A stretch of 64,000 bases of DNA, taken from Paramarasmius palmivorus. Taxonomy: Eukaryota > Basidiomycota > Agaricomycetes > Agaricales > Marasmiaceae. Position 1 is the stretch's first letter; each line of letters opens with the position of its first letter. The notes beneath the pieces are model-generated. The model was not told the DNA's origin, did not search any database, and saw only the letters and a list, made by a program, of their open reading frames with translations. Below are positions 11,473 to 24,199 of the stretch, piece after piece. The position numbers and the translations under genes were made by a program. The stretch spans positions 147,429 through 211,428 of the forward strand of contig JAYKXP010000089.1 in assembly GCA_037176845.1 (NCBI GenBank), in the 5' to 3' direction.

Positions 11473-13151
11473 ATGCTCCTTCTCTACGCCCTAGCGAGGC
11501 CCATCGCCTCCAGCCTCTCTGCCTCCTCCACCGACAACTCCACATCCTTCGATCCCATAACGGGCAAATGCATCGACATCCGCAGTTGTCGCACCACCAC
11601 CGGCATCTTGTGGAGCTGCCTTTCGGTCATCTTCATCTGCACATGGGTCGCAATCCACCCCAACATTCCAGTCCCAGGAACTCATTCAGCGGTAGCAGTC
11701 TATCAAAATGTCGAGTTGATGGTTGTAGCACTCCTTGCGCCCGAGTTCATGATTCTGTGGGCCATGAGGCAGCGAGAGAAGGCGAAGAGGGTTAGAGAGC
11801 AGTTCAAGAGTGCGTGTCTACTTGGATTCTTAGCGCTGTTACTGATGCTTACCCCTCAGAGTACAAGTGGGTTATGTCACACGGGTTCTTCGTTATAATG
11901 GGCGGGTTTGCGTTATACAATGGGGAGGAGTTTTGTGGGCATTTGTGGGATAGGGACCGGACATCAGAGATTAAGAAGGCCATTTTCAGGCCGTTTGAAG
12001 GAAAGGCAGAGGGATACCTTAACGATATCAAAACCTATCATGAAAAGCATCAAAAGCTGGACAACATGGTGCGTCATGTACCTTTTCTTTTCATAAGGGA
12101 CCCCATTTGATCCTTTCTTGCCGACCAGGACGAAAATGACGAGAAGAACTCGGAATCATCTACACCAGCAATTCATGAAAATCCCTCCATCACGGAACCT
12201 GTAGAGACCGACCCCTTGTCCCACACCCCCGACCCTACAACCCCCCTCGAATTCCTCGTCGCCAAAGGCTACATCACACTCACCAAAGACGAAATCAAGG
12301 ACAATCTCAGCCATAGCGATGTCATCACCAAATCCATCGCCGTCATCCAAACTATCTGGTTCATCGCGCAGGTCATCGCTCGTGCCATCGAGGGTCTGGC
12401 TATCACGGAGCTGGAGATCATCACTGTTGGATTCGCGATTCTGAACTTTGGGACGTACTTCCTGTGGTGGAACAAGCCCCTGCGGGTTAGGCATCCTGTG
12501 AGGGTGTATTGGCGGCAGACAGAGACAAAAACCAAAGGGGAAGGAGGAGAGGAGGGGCAGGGAAAGGAGGAAAACAAGGGGAAGGGGAAAGAGGGATGGC
12601 TTAGTGGGCTTGGAACGGCAGTTACCGCCGTAGTTGGATATATCTGGTTCAACCAAAACCCTAAGGGTATTGCCATCTGGATCATCCAATTGATCTTCCT
12701 TCCACTATTGATCCCATTGCACATCTTCATTGTTTGCGGGAACATCCTCGGAGACACAGACGACAGCCAGTTCGCCATCCCAGTCTCCTCCCGATTAGAC
12801 AACAACCCTCTCCATCTTTACATCGCCGTCTACGGAATCGCCGCTCTCTTCGGCGCCATCCACTGCATCCCATGGGTTTTCCAGTTTCCGACTCATACCG
12901 AACAGTTGCTTTGGCGTATATCAGCTGTTGCGGTTGCGGTTGCGCCGATTGCAATGGGGTTTTTGCAGGGGGATGTGAAGTCTGAATGGATCCCGCATCC
13001 TATATGGCGCCCCTTGGTGACTATCCTTGCCCTCGCATACGCCTTCTTCCGAATCACCCTTCTCGTCATCGCATTCACCGCCCTACGAGATCTCCGTCCA
13101 AGCGCATATCAAACCGTCCAATGGACGACTTTCATCCCACACATTGGATGA
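11473..13151 (+). CDS. Polytopic membrane protein, E family copy 1 (spliced)
   Basis: Unrecognised function; the family is known to me only as a multicopy fungal membrane protein. Exons by reading-frame and splice logic are 11473-11809, 11860-12068 and 12129-13151, giving 522 aa. Introns of 50 and 60 nt both start GTGCGT. The N-terminus (MLLLYALARPIASS) is signal-like. Hydrophobic segments follow near residues 38-56 and 81-97, then the HGFFVIMGGFALY motif in exon 2. The last exon holds a pair of segments around VIQTIWFIAQ and VGFAILNFGTYFLWW, the motif NKPLRVRHPVRVYW, and four more segments ending in WTTFIPHIG. Between the two halves of exon 3 lies a Lys/Glu/Gly-rich linker unlike the other copies. 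The start is chosen because copies 2 and 3 share the same first methionine and the TTCCATGCTCCT context. A 3'-UTR intron follows the stop. The first half of the sister copies' exon-3 linker is replaced here, which could reflect recombination. Confidence is high for coding, low for role. Confidence 0.85.
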
Positions 13152-13156
13152 CTTAG

Positions 13157-13202
13157 GTACCTCTTTGACGAACGGACTGTTAAGCCAATCTGTTCTTCGT
13201 AG
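13157..13202 (+). other. 3'-UTR intron of E copy 1
   Basis: A GTACCT donor lies five bases after the TGA stop and an acceptor AG ends at 13202, with AAGCCAAT upstream of it. The same arrangement recurs behind the stops of copies 2 and 3. Confidence 0.55.
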
Positions 13203-13400
13203 GCACAGCCTTCTGGCGATCTGTTATATCCATGCTATCTCGTTTCTTTTGTTCGCTTTCGATCATGGTGTCTCATTCATGTACATTCCTGTACACTTCA
13301 GCTATTTTTTGCTTTGCTATCTTGGTTTTCCATAATGCTATTGCCGTTCATATCTTCGTCACGTTCTCGGTTTCTACTTATATACTTGTCTGTATCAAAA

Positions 13401-14467
13401 CTCCCTAAAGCCCTTACCCTGACATTTTAGTTGCGTTTATACAAGAGAACGAGCTCTATATAACCCAGTCAGCGAAACGAAGGAACAGAAGCTTCAGTTC
13501 CTTGAGCCCGAGCGATGAGAAGAACAGTTATCGAGTATGAGGCCACTATCACACTCAAACTCAATGGGGGTATTGAAACTGAAATCTCGATTATCCATGG
13601 CGTCAACGTAGATACATTGAATGTGCGGTAGAAATAAGGAGATTATGCCGGATGACGAACGTGGAAGGGGAACAACCAAGTGCTTGATGGCGAGCAGAGT
13701 TCTTCGAAACGTCAAATCCTCGTCGGCGACATGGACGACCTAAAAGAAGTATATGTCTCTTGCAGCTAGAATGAGTTTGACAGGCTCAATGGATAGGAAG
13801 TACAATATACCTCCGAGTTTGACACGGTAGTCTATGCCCAGACCTGTAGAAGAGGACGAATACAAGGTTTTAGATCCTAGAAATCGAGATCATACCCATT
13901 AGCACTCGAAGAAAGGATGATTAGCAACGAAAGCTCACCTTTGGAACTTTCACAGGAGTTCAAAAGTACGAGAGAACTGGCAGTATGCCAACGAGCAGAC
14001 TATACCTAGGATCTTTCACTCATGATTAGAAAGAACCGTCGATTAAGAGCTCGCGGAGTACCTCGGGTGCTTGATAGAGCCGGGAACACCGATCGACCTA
14101 ACGTATGTACCCGTTAGCATGAACCTACAACCAAGTTGATTAAGCGGAACGTACCAAGAGCGTGGCGTTCAGTATGGATATCATGTCAAGTGCTGAGAAT
14201 GCCGGGTTGTAAGTATGATTGATGTATGGAGGATAGGGTATGCTAAACATACCTGGGTTTGCAGAGTGCAGCACCGAAAGGGCGTCCTTGAATGAACCAG
14301 AATGTAGAGTCCTACGTCAAGCTGGGCATTAGCCATGTCAAGGTAAGTATAAAGAATCAACGGACGAAAAGTGTGACTGACCTCCTATCTCAGGCGTAGC
14401 GTGACCAGAAACACGCGGCTAGAGTAAGCGATATCCTTGAACGAGTAGCCATTGGCACCAGTCTAAA
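13401..14467. repeat. Block F, first tandem copy in unit 1
   Basis: About 1.07-kb segment starting TCCCTAAAGCCCTTACCCTG, directly followed by a second copy. Minus-strand splice punctuation is dense, with apparent exons such as GIDYRVKLGG and VVHVADEDLTFRRTLLA, though the intron phase between them does not fit, so it may be a relic. Confidence 0.75.
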
Positions 14468-15560
14468 CTTCCTAAAGCCCTTACTCTGACATTTTAGTTG
14501 CATTTACACAAGAGAACGAGCTCTATATAACCCAGTCAGCAAAATGAAGGAACAAAAGCTTCGGTTTCATGGATACCTTGAGCCCGAGCGATGAGAAGAA
14601 CAATTATTGAGTATGAGACCACTATCACGCTCAACTCAATGGGGGTATTGAAAGTGAAATCTCAATTGTTCATAGCGTCAATGTAGATACATCGAATGTG
14701 CGGTAGAGATAGGATGATTATGCCGAATGACGAACATGGAAGGGGAACAACCAAATGCCAACCCTAGTTAAGAGCGAGCAAAGTTCTTCGAAACGTCGAA
14801 TCCTCGTTGGCGACATGGACGACCTAGAAGAAGTATATGTCTCCTGCAGCTAGAATGAGTTTGACAGGCTCAATAAATAGGAAGTACAACATACCTTTGA
14901 GTCTGCTACGGTAGTGTATGCCCAGACCTGTAGGAGAGGACGAATACAAGGTTTTAGATCCTAGAAATGGAGATCGTACCCATTAGCACCGAAGGAAAGC
15001 ACAAATCGTAACGAAACCTCACCTTTGGAATGTTCACCGAAGCTCAAAGGTACGAGATCGCTGGCAATATGCTAACGAGCATACGTACAACGAACTCATG
15101 ATTAGGAAGAACCGCAGATCAGGAGCTCGTGGAGTACAGTACCCCTGATGCTTTATCCAGCTAGGAACGCCGATAGACCTAAAGTATGTACCCCGTTAGT
15201 ATGAACCTATAACCGAGCTGATTGAGCGGAAAGTACCAGGAACGTGACGTTCAGTGGATATCGTGTGAAGCGCTGAGAATGCCGGGTTGTAAGTTTGATG
15301 TACGGAGGATAGGGTATGCTAGACATACCCGGGTTTTCAGAGTGCAGGACTGAAAGGGCGTCCTTGAATGTCCCGGAACGTAGATCCCTACGTCAGGCTG
15401 GGCATTAGCCATGTCAAGGTAAGTATAATGAATCAACGAACGAAAAGGGTATGACTTACCTCCAATTACTCCAACCTCAGGCGTAGCGTGACTAGCAACA
15501 CACGGCTGGCGAAGCTGCCAGAGTAAGTGTTGCCACAGAACGGATACCCGTCAACACCAC
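14468..15560. repeat. Block F, second tandem copy in unit 1
   Basis: Direct repeat of 13401-14467 with many substitutions. It includes the minus-strand exon near 15.33-15.42 kb reading MANAQPDVGIYVPGHSRTP before a GTATGT donor. Confidence 0.75.
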
Positions 15561-16430
15561 TCTGTCACGATATCATGATCTTTGACTGCAGGAGAATGGA
15601 TCAGTAGGTGCACATGCGAGCGATATGGAAACGTACAGTAGTACATCCGCAAACCAAGAGCATCGGCTGCGGATAGCTAACACATTGCACGCCGAGGTGC
15701 ATGCGAGACTTTGGGTTCACCTTGGGCGCGAACACGAGCACGATTGTCTAGTCGCGCAGATCGATGGTTTACAACGACCTGGATGTGATATTGGTGGCTC
15801 TGTATCTGAGAGGTTGATAACGTTGTGTTTGACATGGCGGTTCCCAGTTTGGCGTGGTCTTGGTTATTCGAAAGTGCAAAGTTCATCCTACAACGTCGTA
15901 TCAATATCAAAGTATCTCGATGAAGAAGTATGGAAACTTGCCCTGAACCTGCTGGTTAATACGCAGCTATTTCTCATCATGAAGAGAAAGGGTCGGCTGT
16001 GGTAGCAGTCGAACGTCGAGGCTATGATACGTTTGGTTGTTTGAGATCTACTGGAGCCATGTTAGCTTTAGGAAGAAAGGAAATGGGAATAACGGAAATG
16101 CAGAAGAGGAATAGTACGGCATGAACAAAGAAAGACATAACAAAGATGCGAGAACGACATCAGAGTAGAAAGAGACATGCGGTAGAGCAAAGTGTGAAAA
16201 GGGGCAATTCAAACCGATTGTGTGCACATACCTGACAACATTTTCTGCAAGAACCCGCTTTACCGCCGAATAGTTACATCTGCGTATGGTCTTCATGGTA
16301 TCGGCGACAAAAGGCTTGGAGACCATATAAGAACTAGGTACTGCAAAAAGTATTTAGTAAGCACTAAGACAAGGGATGGAGGAGGGAAGAGCACTCACAG
16401 TACATCTACGATTGACATGCCCAGCCTTCG
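15561..16430. repeat. Block F distal part, unit 1
   Basis: Matches 42.0-42.72 kb and 62.24-62.96 kb. Minus-strand exon near 16.24-16.33 kb reads MVSKPFVADTMKTIRRCNY and AVKRVLAENVV before GTATGTG. A region of about 345 bases is almost identical to unit 3. Confidence 0.7.
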
Positions 16431-16947
16431 TGTCCTAGCGAGCGCACGATTCTGCGGAGGAGTCAACGGTTGGATAGCGTTCCTTGAAGATGAATCTAAC
16501 AAGGAATGAGCGAAAGGGAGAAGAAGAGTAGAGGATTATCACATACGTCCGAATTTCCTTGGAGGTATCACTAATCAATATCGCACGCGCGGCGGCAAGA
16601 GGACCATGTTGGAGGAGCCAGTTGTCGATGGTGGAAGCCCTTCGTGTAGGGTATTCGCGCCTATGAGGGGAAGGGATGAGATACTTGCTGAGGAGAGGAA
16701 TGCGGGATGGCATATTCAGGAGGAGTCGGAGGACAAAAATCGCTGTGAAGAGAAGGAGCGATATGGTCGTGTTTGGGAACCTGGTAATCTGGTGGTTGCT
16801 TGGTAGACTCTGCGGATGGATTTGTGAGGGGTGTCGGCGCGATGGTCGCGTGTAGTCGCTGTCTATGTTGGAGCTGAACGTTGTGGTCATCGGTGAGCGG
16901 AAGAGAGCGAAGGGAAGGGGAAAAAAGGATGAAAAAAAAGGCTCCGC

Positions 16948-16955
16948 TTACGTCA
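16948..16955 (-). promoter_or_regulatory. CRE-like element TTACGTCA
   Basis: In CTCCGCTTACGTCAAAG after an A run, 58 bases upstream of a minus-strand ATG at 16890. Confidence 0.5.
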
Positions 16956-17227
16956 AAGTTCTAGACTTCCAGGCACACCACGTCATGGCGCCAAGACACG
17001 CGGTTCAATTCTCGATTCCATACTTGCAGCTGCAAGAGAATACAGGACACAAACACTATCGTTGTCCAGTAAATAGAGCGCCAATACTCAGGGAACTAGG
17101 TCTGCCTACGATGGTATCAACGCCAGTCGATTGTATTCACAACCATCCACAAGTTCCATCTACCGATACAGTGACATGGTACTTTCTCTACCTGTGTCCG
17201 TCCCGCTTGATGCGTATCCCCCGATTC

Positions 17228-17927
17228 TTAGCCCGATATCAGCCTTACCAAGCAAGGATACGCATCCAATGGCCAGTTCTTTGCATGCGGGATTCGAGGA
17301 TATCCAGGCCTTGAACCGCGTGAGTGAGTACCTTCAATGCTAGTTGATTCTTCGTGTCGGAGCGTTGTAATGGCCTTGGAAAAATAAAAGACGAGAATGG
17401 GGTGAAACTCTGGCGGTTGAATGGACTTCACTGATTCCTTCAGCCTTTCTTTCAGCCTTTCTTTCAGCCTTGTTATGCCTGAAACCTACTGCATATCATT
17501 AGCTCCCATTTGAAGGAAAAGCCCAAACGAGAAACGTACGTGGATACCCTCGGATACCCAAGCACTCTTTCGACAATTAATACCGCCTCTATCAGTCCCA
17601 GCCTTTCCTTTCCAACGAATTCAGATCTAAGCTGTAGCTCTGTTAGGTACTCGTAGATTTGTGAGTGATTATGTTCGATCACCGACATGCCAGGTAATAC
17701 AAAGTGCCTGAAAACTATGCCTATGGTCAGCACGCACAAGATGTCATGAGAGCACGGCAACGTACCAAGTCTTTCTCTCGGTATGCATCAACGTGCAGCC
17801 CTTTCCAGCATCTTTGAGGCCAGTGAAGATCCTCCACTGGGACAGAGATGTTTTTAGCGCAGCGACTATGAAAGCGATGTGCAGTAAGAGAAGGAACGTA
17901 CCAATTTATACTAGGGTTCATTTTCAT
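17228..17927 (-). pseudogene. Relic of multi-exon minus-strand gene, unit 2
   Basis: Family not recognised. Pieces read on the minus strand are the first exon MKMNPSINW from 17927, an exon with CWKGLHVDAYREKDL, and the well-preserved exon 17540-17720 (181 nt) encoding FRHFVLPGMSVIEHNHSQIY onward to GYPRVST with GTACGT after it. The next exon contains a threefold TTTCTTTCAGCC-type repeat. An in-frame TGA in the second exon, a one-base insertion near 17.42 kb and loss of most of the following intron near 17.31 kb all point to decay. The 181-nt exon still codes almost the same residues as its unit-3 twin, which argues that it was under protein constraint until recently. Confidence 0.5.
17430..17472 (+). 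repeat. Short tandem repeat TTTCTTTCAGCC
   Basis: About three units here, one to two at 43.75 kb and about one at 0.69 kb. If the minus-strand frame is coding it expands a KAER-like repeat. Confidence 0.7.
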
Positions 17928-17987
17928 GCGGTAGATGAAAAGAAAAAGGAAGGAATGATGCTTGTCGGGATCAAGAAGCTGTCGACA

Positions 17988-18000
17988 TCGTTTCCCACGA
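17988..18000 (-). promoter_or_regulatory. Dyad motif TCGTTTCCCACGA
   Basis: 61 bases upstream of the MKMNP first exon at 17927. Confidence 0.55.
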
Positions 18001-18789
18001 CGATAACGCTTCTTTTCACACCATCACGACCAGCTCGCTTCCCTTGTCGGCTCTCTGTCAGTGTTTGGTGTTCCCTTCAACAGATACTCTTCTGAAAGGT
18101 CGTCTCAAACAGTAACAGTAAAGGATGGGCGCTGGGGATGATCTCAAATCAAGATACCTTCCAATCGGATGCTAGAAGCGACATGCCTATTGGCTCCAAA
18201 CCACTCGAAAGGGCTTTGGCTATGGCTATGTACCCTATAGAGGTCGCAAGAGCTTAATCTGAAATCATACGCCTAGAAAATTTGTCTCCGAGACCGCTCT
18301 TTCACTTGAAGGACCCCATCTTGTCGTACCGGTGATATTGCAAGGTCTGTCTTCAAGCATATCGAGTTCTTCGTCAATGCATACCCAGATACACACCATC
18401 TCCTAGTCGTTCCCGTTGCTCTGTATCTCTGGGCACTACATCATGATTACGGCCAGTTTCGCTGTCTTCAAAACTTCCGAGTAGTGCTGCCTATTCAACG
18501 TCATGTCTTTTCCGTCAGTTTCGAATTTCTGACTACTTATGCCTTTCCGAGTCCAAACTCTGCAAGAGGGGCATAAACCCTCAATGTCCCGACTCGGACG
18601 TTTCGTCCTGCTTTCCATCTAGCCTGCTTGTTTTGATTATTTTTAAGAAGGTCGTATCAAGCCTTTCAGGTCGAAAAGGCAGCGAAATGTTGATGATTCG
18701 ATTCGTTGTGGCTAAAGAACGTACTTGAATCTTGTATGATGCTATTGACTCTCGAACGATGTTTCTAGCGTCGCAATAATTCGATGAGT

Positions 18790-18975
18790 ACTGACTAGAA
18801 CAATGCAAAATGCGTAGTAATTAGGGTATAGAGGAATATTACACGTGCCCAGAAGAACGTCAGCGAGCGCAGCACTTCAAGCTCGTAGGTAGCGACCGTA
18901 GTTTGTTCTAGCTTTGATCAATGTGCGTTAGCGTGTAGGACGTACGAAGATTCACACCATGGGAGCCATGTTGTC
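18790..18975. repeat. Block B, unit 2
   Basis: Counterpart of 2946-3120, joined directly to block A. Confidence 0.75.
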
Positions 18976-20519
18976 GATGCGTGAGTTCAGATCAACGAAG
19001 AACAATTAAACATTCACGTTCTACCGAGTACCGAAAGATCTTTTGTGTACTCGAAAACTTAGGACGTGGGTAGTTACTGCCTAGCCTGAATTTGTCTGAA
19101 TAACGAAACGATCCAATCCGAGGCCATTACTGTGATAAACAGCGAATCACGAAGACGGCCAACGAGTCAGACGATCTCCTTCGCACCTAAAGGCCGGGAT
19201 CTACACAGATAGAATGGTAAGTACAGCAATGTGAAGAAGACAGGTACTTACCCTCATATCGTCTACGGACACGACTCTAGCGGAACAACCGGAACCGCCG
19301 TTAGATGAGTACACTATCAGCTCCAACATCCGACAGATGAACGTTGATATGAAGTGCCGTTGGCCTAGCTCGTCTAGACGACATAGTGAGATTCACCGCA
19401 AAAAAATCAAGAGCTTCAGTGTATCAGCCGTCTTCTGCCTCCTAGACAGTCCACCCTATTAGCATGATACAGGATGCCTTGATCTTTGATCTTGAGGAAT
19501 GTATCGGCTTTCAGTTCGGGTTGATGTTACCGCCTGCAGAAAGTACGACAAATGTTGAATGTATACTGATTAACAATCGGCGCGGGTCTTTGACCAAGTT
19601 TTACATGCATAGCACGGAGATATTAACTGAAGTCAGGAAGTTTTATGTGAAGTTGAAAGGTCTAGCTGTACGAGGACGTTAGCTCGACGAGAAGGAAAGA
19701 TATGCATGTCTTCGAAAATAAGGAAGGAGAGAAAGATGCTGGTAGAGTAGAGCGTTCACCAACGCTGAAAGGAATGTGAATCTGGGTGTAGGCTTACAAC
19801 AATCTAGATTCTTCTACTCCGTGTCTGCGATCGCCAAAGAAACACCCATTCGCTCAAGTAGATGAACTAGCTCTGAGTCTGTCGTCTGTCAAGCATGAGC
19901 ACTCTTCTGAGGAGTCAACGAGAAGACAGACCTGATATGAGTCTTGATCCGCAGAATGTTTCCGACTTACGACGGTCAAGTGAGCGAATCATCCGTGCGA
20001 TATTCCAGCTGTTCTTGAACGCGCATGTGTACGTATTGAGGTTTTGAAAAAACATTGGAACGCTATTCAGCAACTTAGCCCCTGCCATAACTCATGTTCC
20101 GTCCATTAATCTGTCTTCAACGCTGGCCACTATCCTGTGCGAAGCCGGTGAATGGATTTCAATGCCCGTAGGCGTAGCGAAGGTTTGACCTCGTCGTTGT
20201 CTTGGCTCCGTCTTGTTTGCAAGTCCTCTTGCAGGTATCTAGGAAAGAAGTTGTCAGCTATGGCGTGAAAGTGATATGATAACGACGTATGTCAAGCAGA
20301 TTTCGACACCATAAGACTGATGATCTTCTCGCCCGCTCAACACCGAGCTTAGCACCAACTCTTTATGAACAAACCACTCTAGCGGCTCCGAAGCCGCTAC
20401 TTTCCAAATCCTGATGTATGGGCACATGTGTTCGAAACTTGGCAAGTGTTAGTGATTCCTCTTGTACAGGACACTTGCAGTGAAACAGAAGGCGCAGTGA
20501 CTATTGCATTGACGCTAGC
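18976..20519. other. Unit-2 spacer between blocks B and C
   Basis: No gene assigned. Minus-strand intron-like punctuation continues. A minus-strand piece near 20.30-20.33 kb reads GEKIISLMVSK, a motif seen again near 22.66 and 45.66 kb. Confidence 0.4.
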
Positions 20520-21955
20520 CAAATGGCTAACGAGGAGGACGATAAGATTACTAAGAGAAGCCATGTTAGCGGATTTACAGCATACGATACGAAGCCGGAA
20601 ACATACCTACAACAACGTATACGCCAACTTGAAACATCTGGGAAATCGGTACAGGGAACGCCGTCTTCGTAGATCCCGGTTCCGAAGATGAAGGTGAGTG
20701 TGGCCTGTGAGCGCATAGATATGACGTGCTTCAGAGTGGCTTTGGCGGTGGAGGCTGGCGTTCTAGAGTTCAGGAAGACGTCGGATCATCTGTGTGGAAG
20801 GTAATCTAAAGTACATAGGGTATAACTATCAGTATTTATCGAAACGGAAGGGATTGGGGGACTTACCTCGATACGACTACACGAACGCTCCGGTAACTTC
20901 GAGAAGGAAGAGCAAAAGAGACAGATACAGGCTTGGTCTTGACTCTGTAAACCTAGCGATACGGAACGTCAGCTTCAGCAAGAAGAGACAGGACAGAGAA
21001 CGGAAAGAACGTGATTTGGGATTGGAATCAGAATGTGGTGAAAGGAACCGGATCGTACGCCGTGAGCGGTGTTAGACGACAAGATGAGGTACCAACATGA
21101 GCGAAGAGGCGTAACAACAAGCAATGATGAACGGTCCGAACGAGCTCAGAGACTTGCCTAAGGAAATCTTCTAGGCCAACTTTACACTTGATCTTGCAGA
21201 ATACCGCGTATCGGGAATGGGAAGGTGTACCTCATTTTGCACAAAGGCGCTGCCAAGGAACGATGAGTTAGTATCGAGGTCTACGGGGTCCAAGAAAAGA
21301 AGCTATGAATATGATAAATGGGTGGGAGGTAAACCGGTAAAGGGGCGGACAACGGAAGGGAAAGAAGAGAAACGTACCGAAAAGGCCAAAAATGTCCACG
21401 CCAGAACCTTTCTATACTCCTGATCGCGTCTGACCAAAACCGTCCCCAATGTCAACTTGTCTTGACGTGTCCATTATCAATAGTTCACCTGCGAAAGGGT
21501 GAGCCCAAAAAAGAGAGGGAAAAAGGCAATGAGAGATACGAACGGCACTGGAAGAAATAGTCTCTGCATTGAGAGGGAGCGCGTTAGAAGAGCTGGTTGG
21601 CGGCTGTGTTATGTTCCGCGGGTTGATTTCCTTTTCGCAAGGACATGGTGTTTTCCAAGGGGGAAGGAGGGGGTATCGCATGGCGGAAGGGATTAGGACT
21701 GTAACTTGGGGGCTTGGGGGATGTATATCGCATTGTAGGCTTCTGTGTAGAGAAGAGCGTAATGCTCGTGTTCGCGTTGAAGTGAATCCAGTGGAAGGCG
21801 CCGAGGGGTATTGACGTGGAACGTTGGTGTTGGTATCTGATGCTGAGACTAGCCAGACGCCTAGATGCCTCTGTAAGTAGTGGTGGTTGGAGAACCCAGA
21901 GAGCGCGAATGAAAAGGCAAAGGAAGCGGAGGAAAAAGAAAAAAAAAAGCTCCGC

Positions 21956-21963
21956 TGACGTCA
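21956..21963 (-). promoter_or_regulatory. CRE-like element TGACGTCA
   Basis: Perfect palindrome in CTCCGCTGACGTCACCG; unit-2 twin of the site at 5802. Confidence 0.5.
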
Positions 21964-23156
21964 CCGTTCTTGACAGGCACTGCCTCAAGGCCTCATTACC
22001 TACCGGCGTTTTTTCGGATTCCATCTCGCTGGCACAAAAGCTGATAAGGAAACGATGGCTTTGAATTCACAAGATCCAGAAGGCAGCATTTTCCAACCAA
22101 CAGGTTACATCACTCGCCATCGTATTGGGCCCAATCAGCCATTGATATCTACAACAGCGTCCATAGGTACGCCTTATGACCACTGCGTTGTACTTCCTAC
22201 TAGGACCAGCCTAACCTTCCATCTAGCTTACTACCCGTATTCCTCGTCTCTCGTATTGCTTTCGCCTCGCTCCCTATGTAAACAGAAATTGCTTCACTAT
22301 GCAGGTTGTAAGCATCAAGATATCCTGAGACATGGTCGCAGAAAGCCTACCTGATAAGATCGCCAAAAGATCGCCCTTTCTGGATGTATCCCAGTCTACT
22401 CTCTTGTCGACAAACACCCCAAGAGAAACTTGATCTTCATCATTTCCGAGTGCTGCGTCAAGATGTAAGATCTAACATGCAAGCGTGACGTCTTGAAGGT
22501 TGTACTTGTGCCGCCGGTGTTTTACTTCTGATTGGCATCTGCTCCTCGGATCTTGAATACGCTCGCCTGGGTGATACCTTGCAGAGATAGCGTTAGGTAT
22601 TTCAGTGGGAGATATAGAATAGAAGACATACATCGAGCTTGTAGGACGCTTTGACTCCCAACCCGATGACTTTCTCGCCCAACATGACATCAAGACATCC
22701 GGGTCAAACCTCCTGCACGTTCTTCACAACGGCCAAGTACCAAGATTCTTGGTTCTGATGCCTAGTTCCTGCTATACCGGTGGAACTAAAGCTTTCCAAG
22801 ACTGACAAGGTATAGAACGCGTCAGCTCAACGACCTTGAAGAAGATGACACGGTGACGCACCGAATTGTGAGTCCAGCATTTGATATTCAGCGTCAAGTC
22901 TCTCTTGCCTCCTTGCATTACAGCCCATGCTAGACACTAAACGATGCTTCTCGACTCACACCCCCGGGATTAGAGGAAAAACCTGGAGAAACAGGCATTG
23001 ACACGGGAAGAAGCAGACTATCATAATAATAGCAACACACCATCAAGAACCGGAATCCATTTGCGTCGTTATGAGTTAGATGAGAAAGAGAGAAGAATGT
23101 CGATGAGTCACGAAAGATATCGATGCTCGTGGTCGCGGTGCAAAAGGGTGTCAGCA

Positions 23157-23169
23157 TCGTTTCCCACGA
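23157..23169 (-). promoter_or_regulatory. Dyad motif TCGTTTCCCACGA
   Basis: The aligned start codon about 85 bases downstream on the minus strand reads ATA instead of ATG. Confidence 0.5.
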
Positions 23170-23310
23170 CGACAACGCTTCTTTTGTCGCCATCACCATG
23201 ATGTCCTATTTCGGCTATTTCATTTCCTTGTCGGCACATCTTCTCGACGGTTATCCCTGGATCGTCTTCTCAGGAGAGCTTCTATTGGAGCTCCGCTCGC
23301 CGAGATAGGT

Positions 23311-23979
23311 CGAATTCGGACTCTGGTTTCACCTCTTTCCGGCTGCAAGTCATACAGCAGCAATTGCACTCAATTGACCCCTTAATCTTCCAGGTTCCTT
23401 GTATAGCGTTGGTCGTCTACAGTATCGACTTCAATGTGAATGGTCAACGTTTCAACGTTCAAACCTTCAAGTCCCCCGACCAATCCAAGGCACTCAAAAC
23501 ATCTCACAAGCTCGAAGACACAAATGAAAACTTTGGGTTTCCGTGTACCCCATAATGCATAGACCATGGAACCCAGAAGCATTCATGGGTTACTTGCCTC
23601 AAGACTTGACACCATCAGTCCCTCTTTCGCTTCGGAGATTCTAAGTTGCATGGGAATCTAAGAGTATACCGCAAGCCAGAAACTGGGATCCGGTGGAACT
23701 GATGACTGGGATAGCTGATGTACACCGGTCTCTCAGGCTTGACTGAGGACTATTCTATACCTTCTGGGATTGCCAGAGCATGAGCATCGTGCCATCGATT
23801 TGAAGTAGGATCAAAGGCTTACGCCCCAGCTTTTCAACGCAAACCCCTTCAAATTCTTTTCCGAAAGCTGTAAACCTACGAGACGGAGTCTCTCCAGTTT
23901 CGGTATCACACCGTACGCTTCCCAAAGCACCAAACCGTGGCGAAAGGATCATCGTGGCGCTGATAATTCACCCAGTTAT
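23311..23979. other. Spacer between C and the large duplicated segment
   Basis: No gene supported; only short overlapping frames in both strands. Confidence 0.4.
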
Positions 23980-24199
23980 TTTCGTCGAAAGGTATCATCA
24001 CTGTCAGCACGCACAAAACCAGAGCTACGTTGAGAGATGTTTCGTTCGCGTGAGATCTTGGACGGGTGGATGGATGTCTCGTATCAACGTTGCGCGTTGA
24101 GATAACCCAAAAGGCGATCATCTCATGGAAATCTTCCATCGAACCCTGAACACTAATCGAGGCGAAAATATCACAAAACCTGCTAGACAAACGTCATCG

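Larger units (their letters stand above)
16430..18790. repeat. Block A, unit 2
   Basis: The fullest A copy together with the one at 42.7 kb. From right to left on the minus strand it contains the dyad motif, the MKMNP first exon, the FRHFVLPG exon, an exon with a short tandem repeat, the CRE-like site and the PHRREYPTRRAST segment. Confidence 0.8.
20520..23310. repeat. Block C, unit 2
   Basis: Counterpart of 4359-7150. The minus-strand exon near 21.45 kb starts MDTSRQVDIG and is frameshifted by one G compared with unit 1. A putative exon near 21.1-21.2 kb reads CKVGLEDFLRQVSELVRT, while the unit-1 copy carries a stop in the same frame. Confidence 0.65.

Noticed and set aside
12269..12805. 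Long minus-strand ORFs opposite E copies (also 12156-12689, 36443-36907, 60222-60584)
   Set aside because: They are antisense shadows of the conserved last exon; they recur only because the sense strand is conserved, and their peptides are Arg/Ser/Pro-rich with no splice logic.
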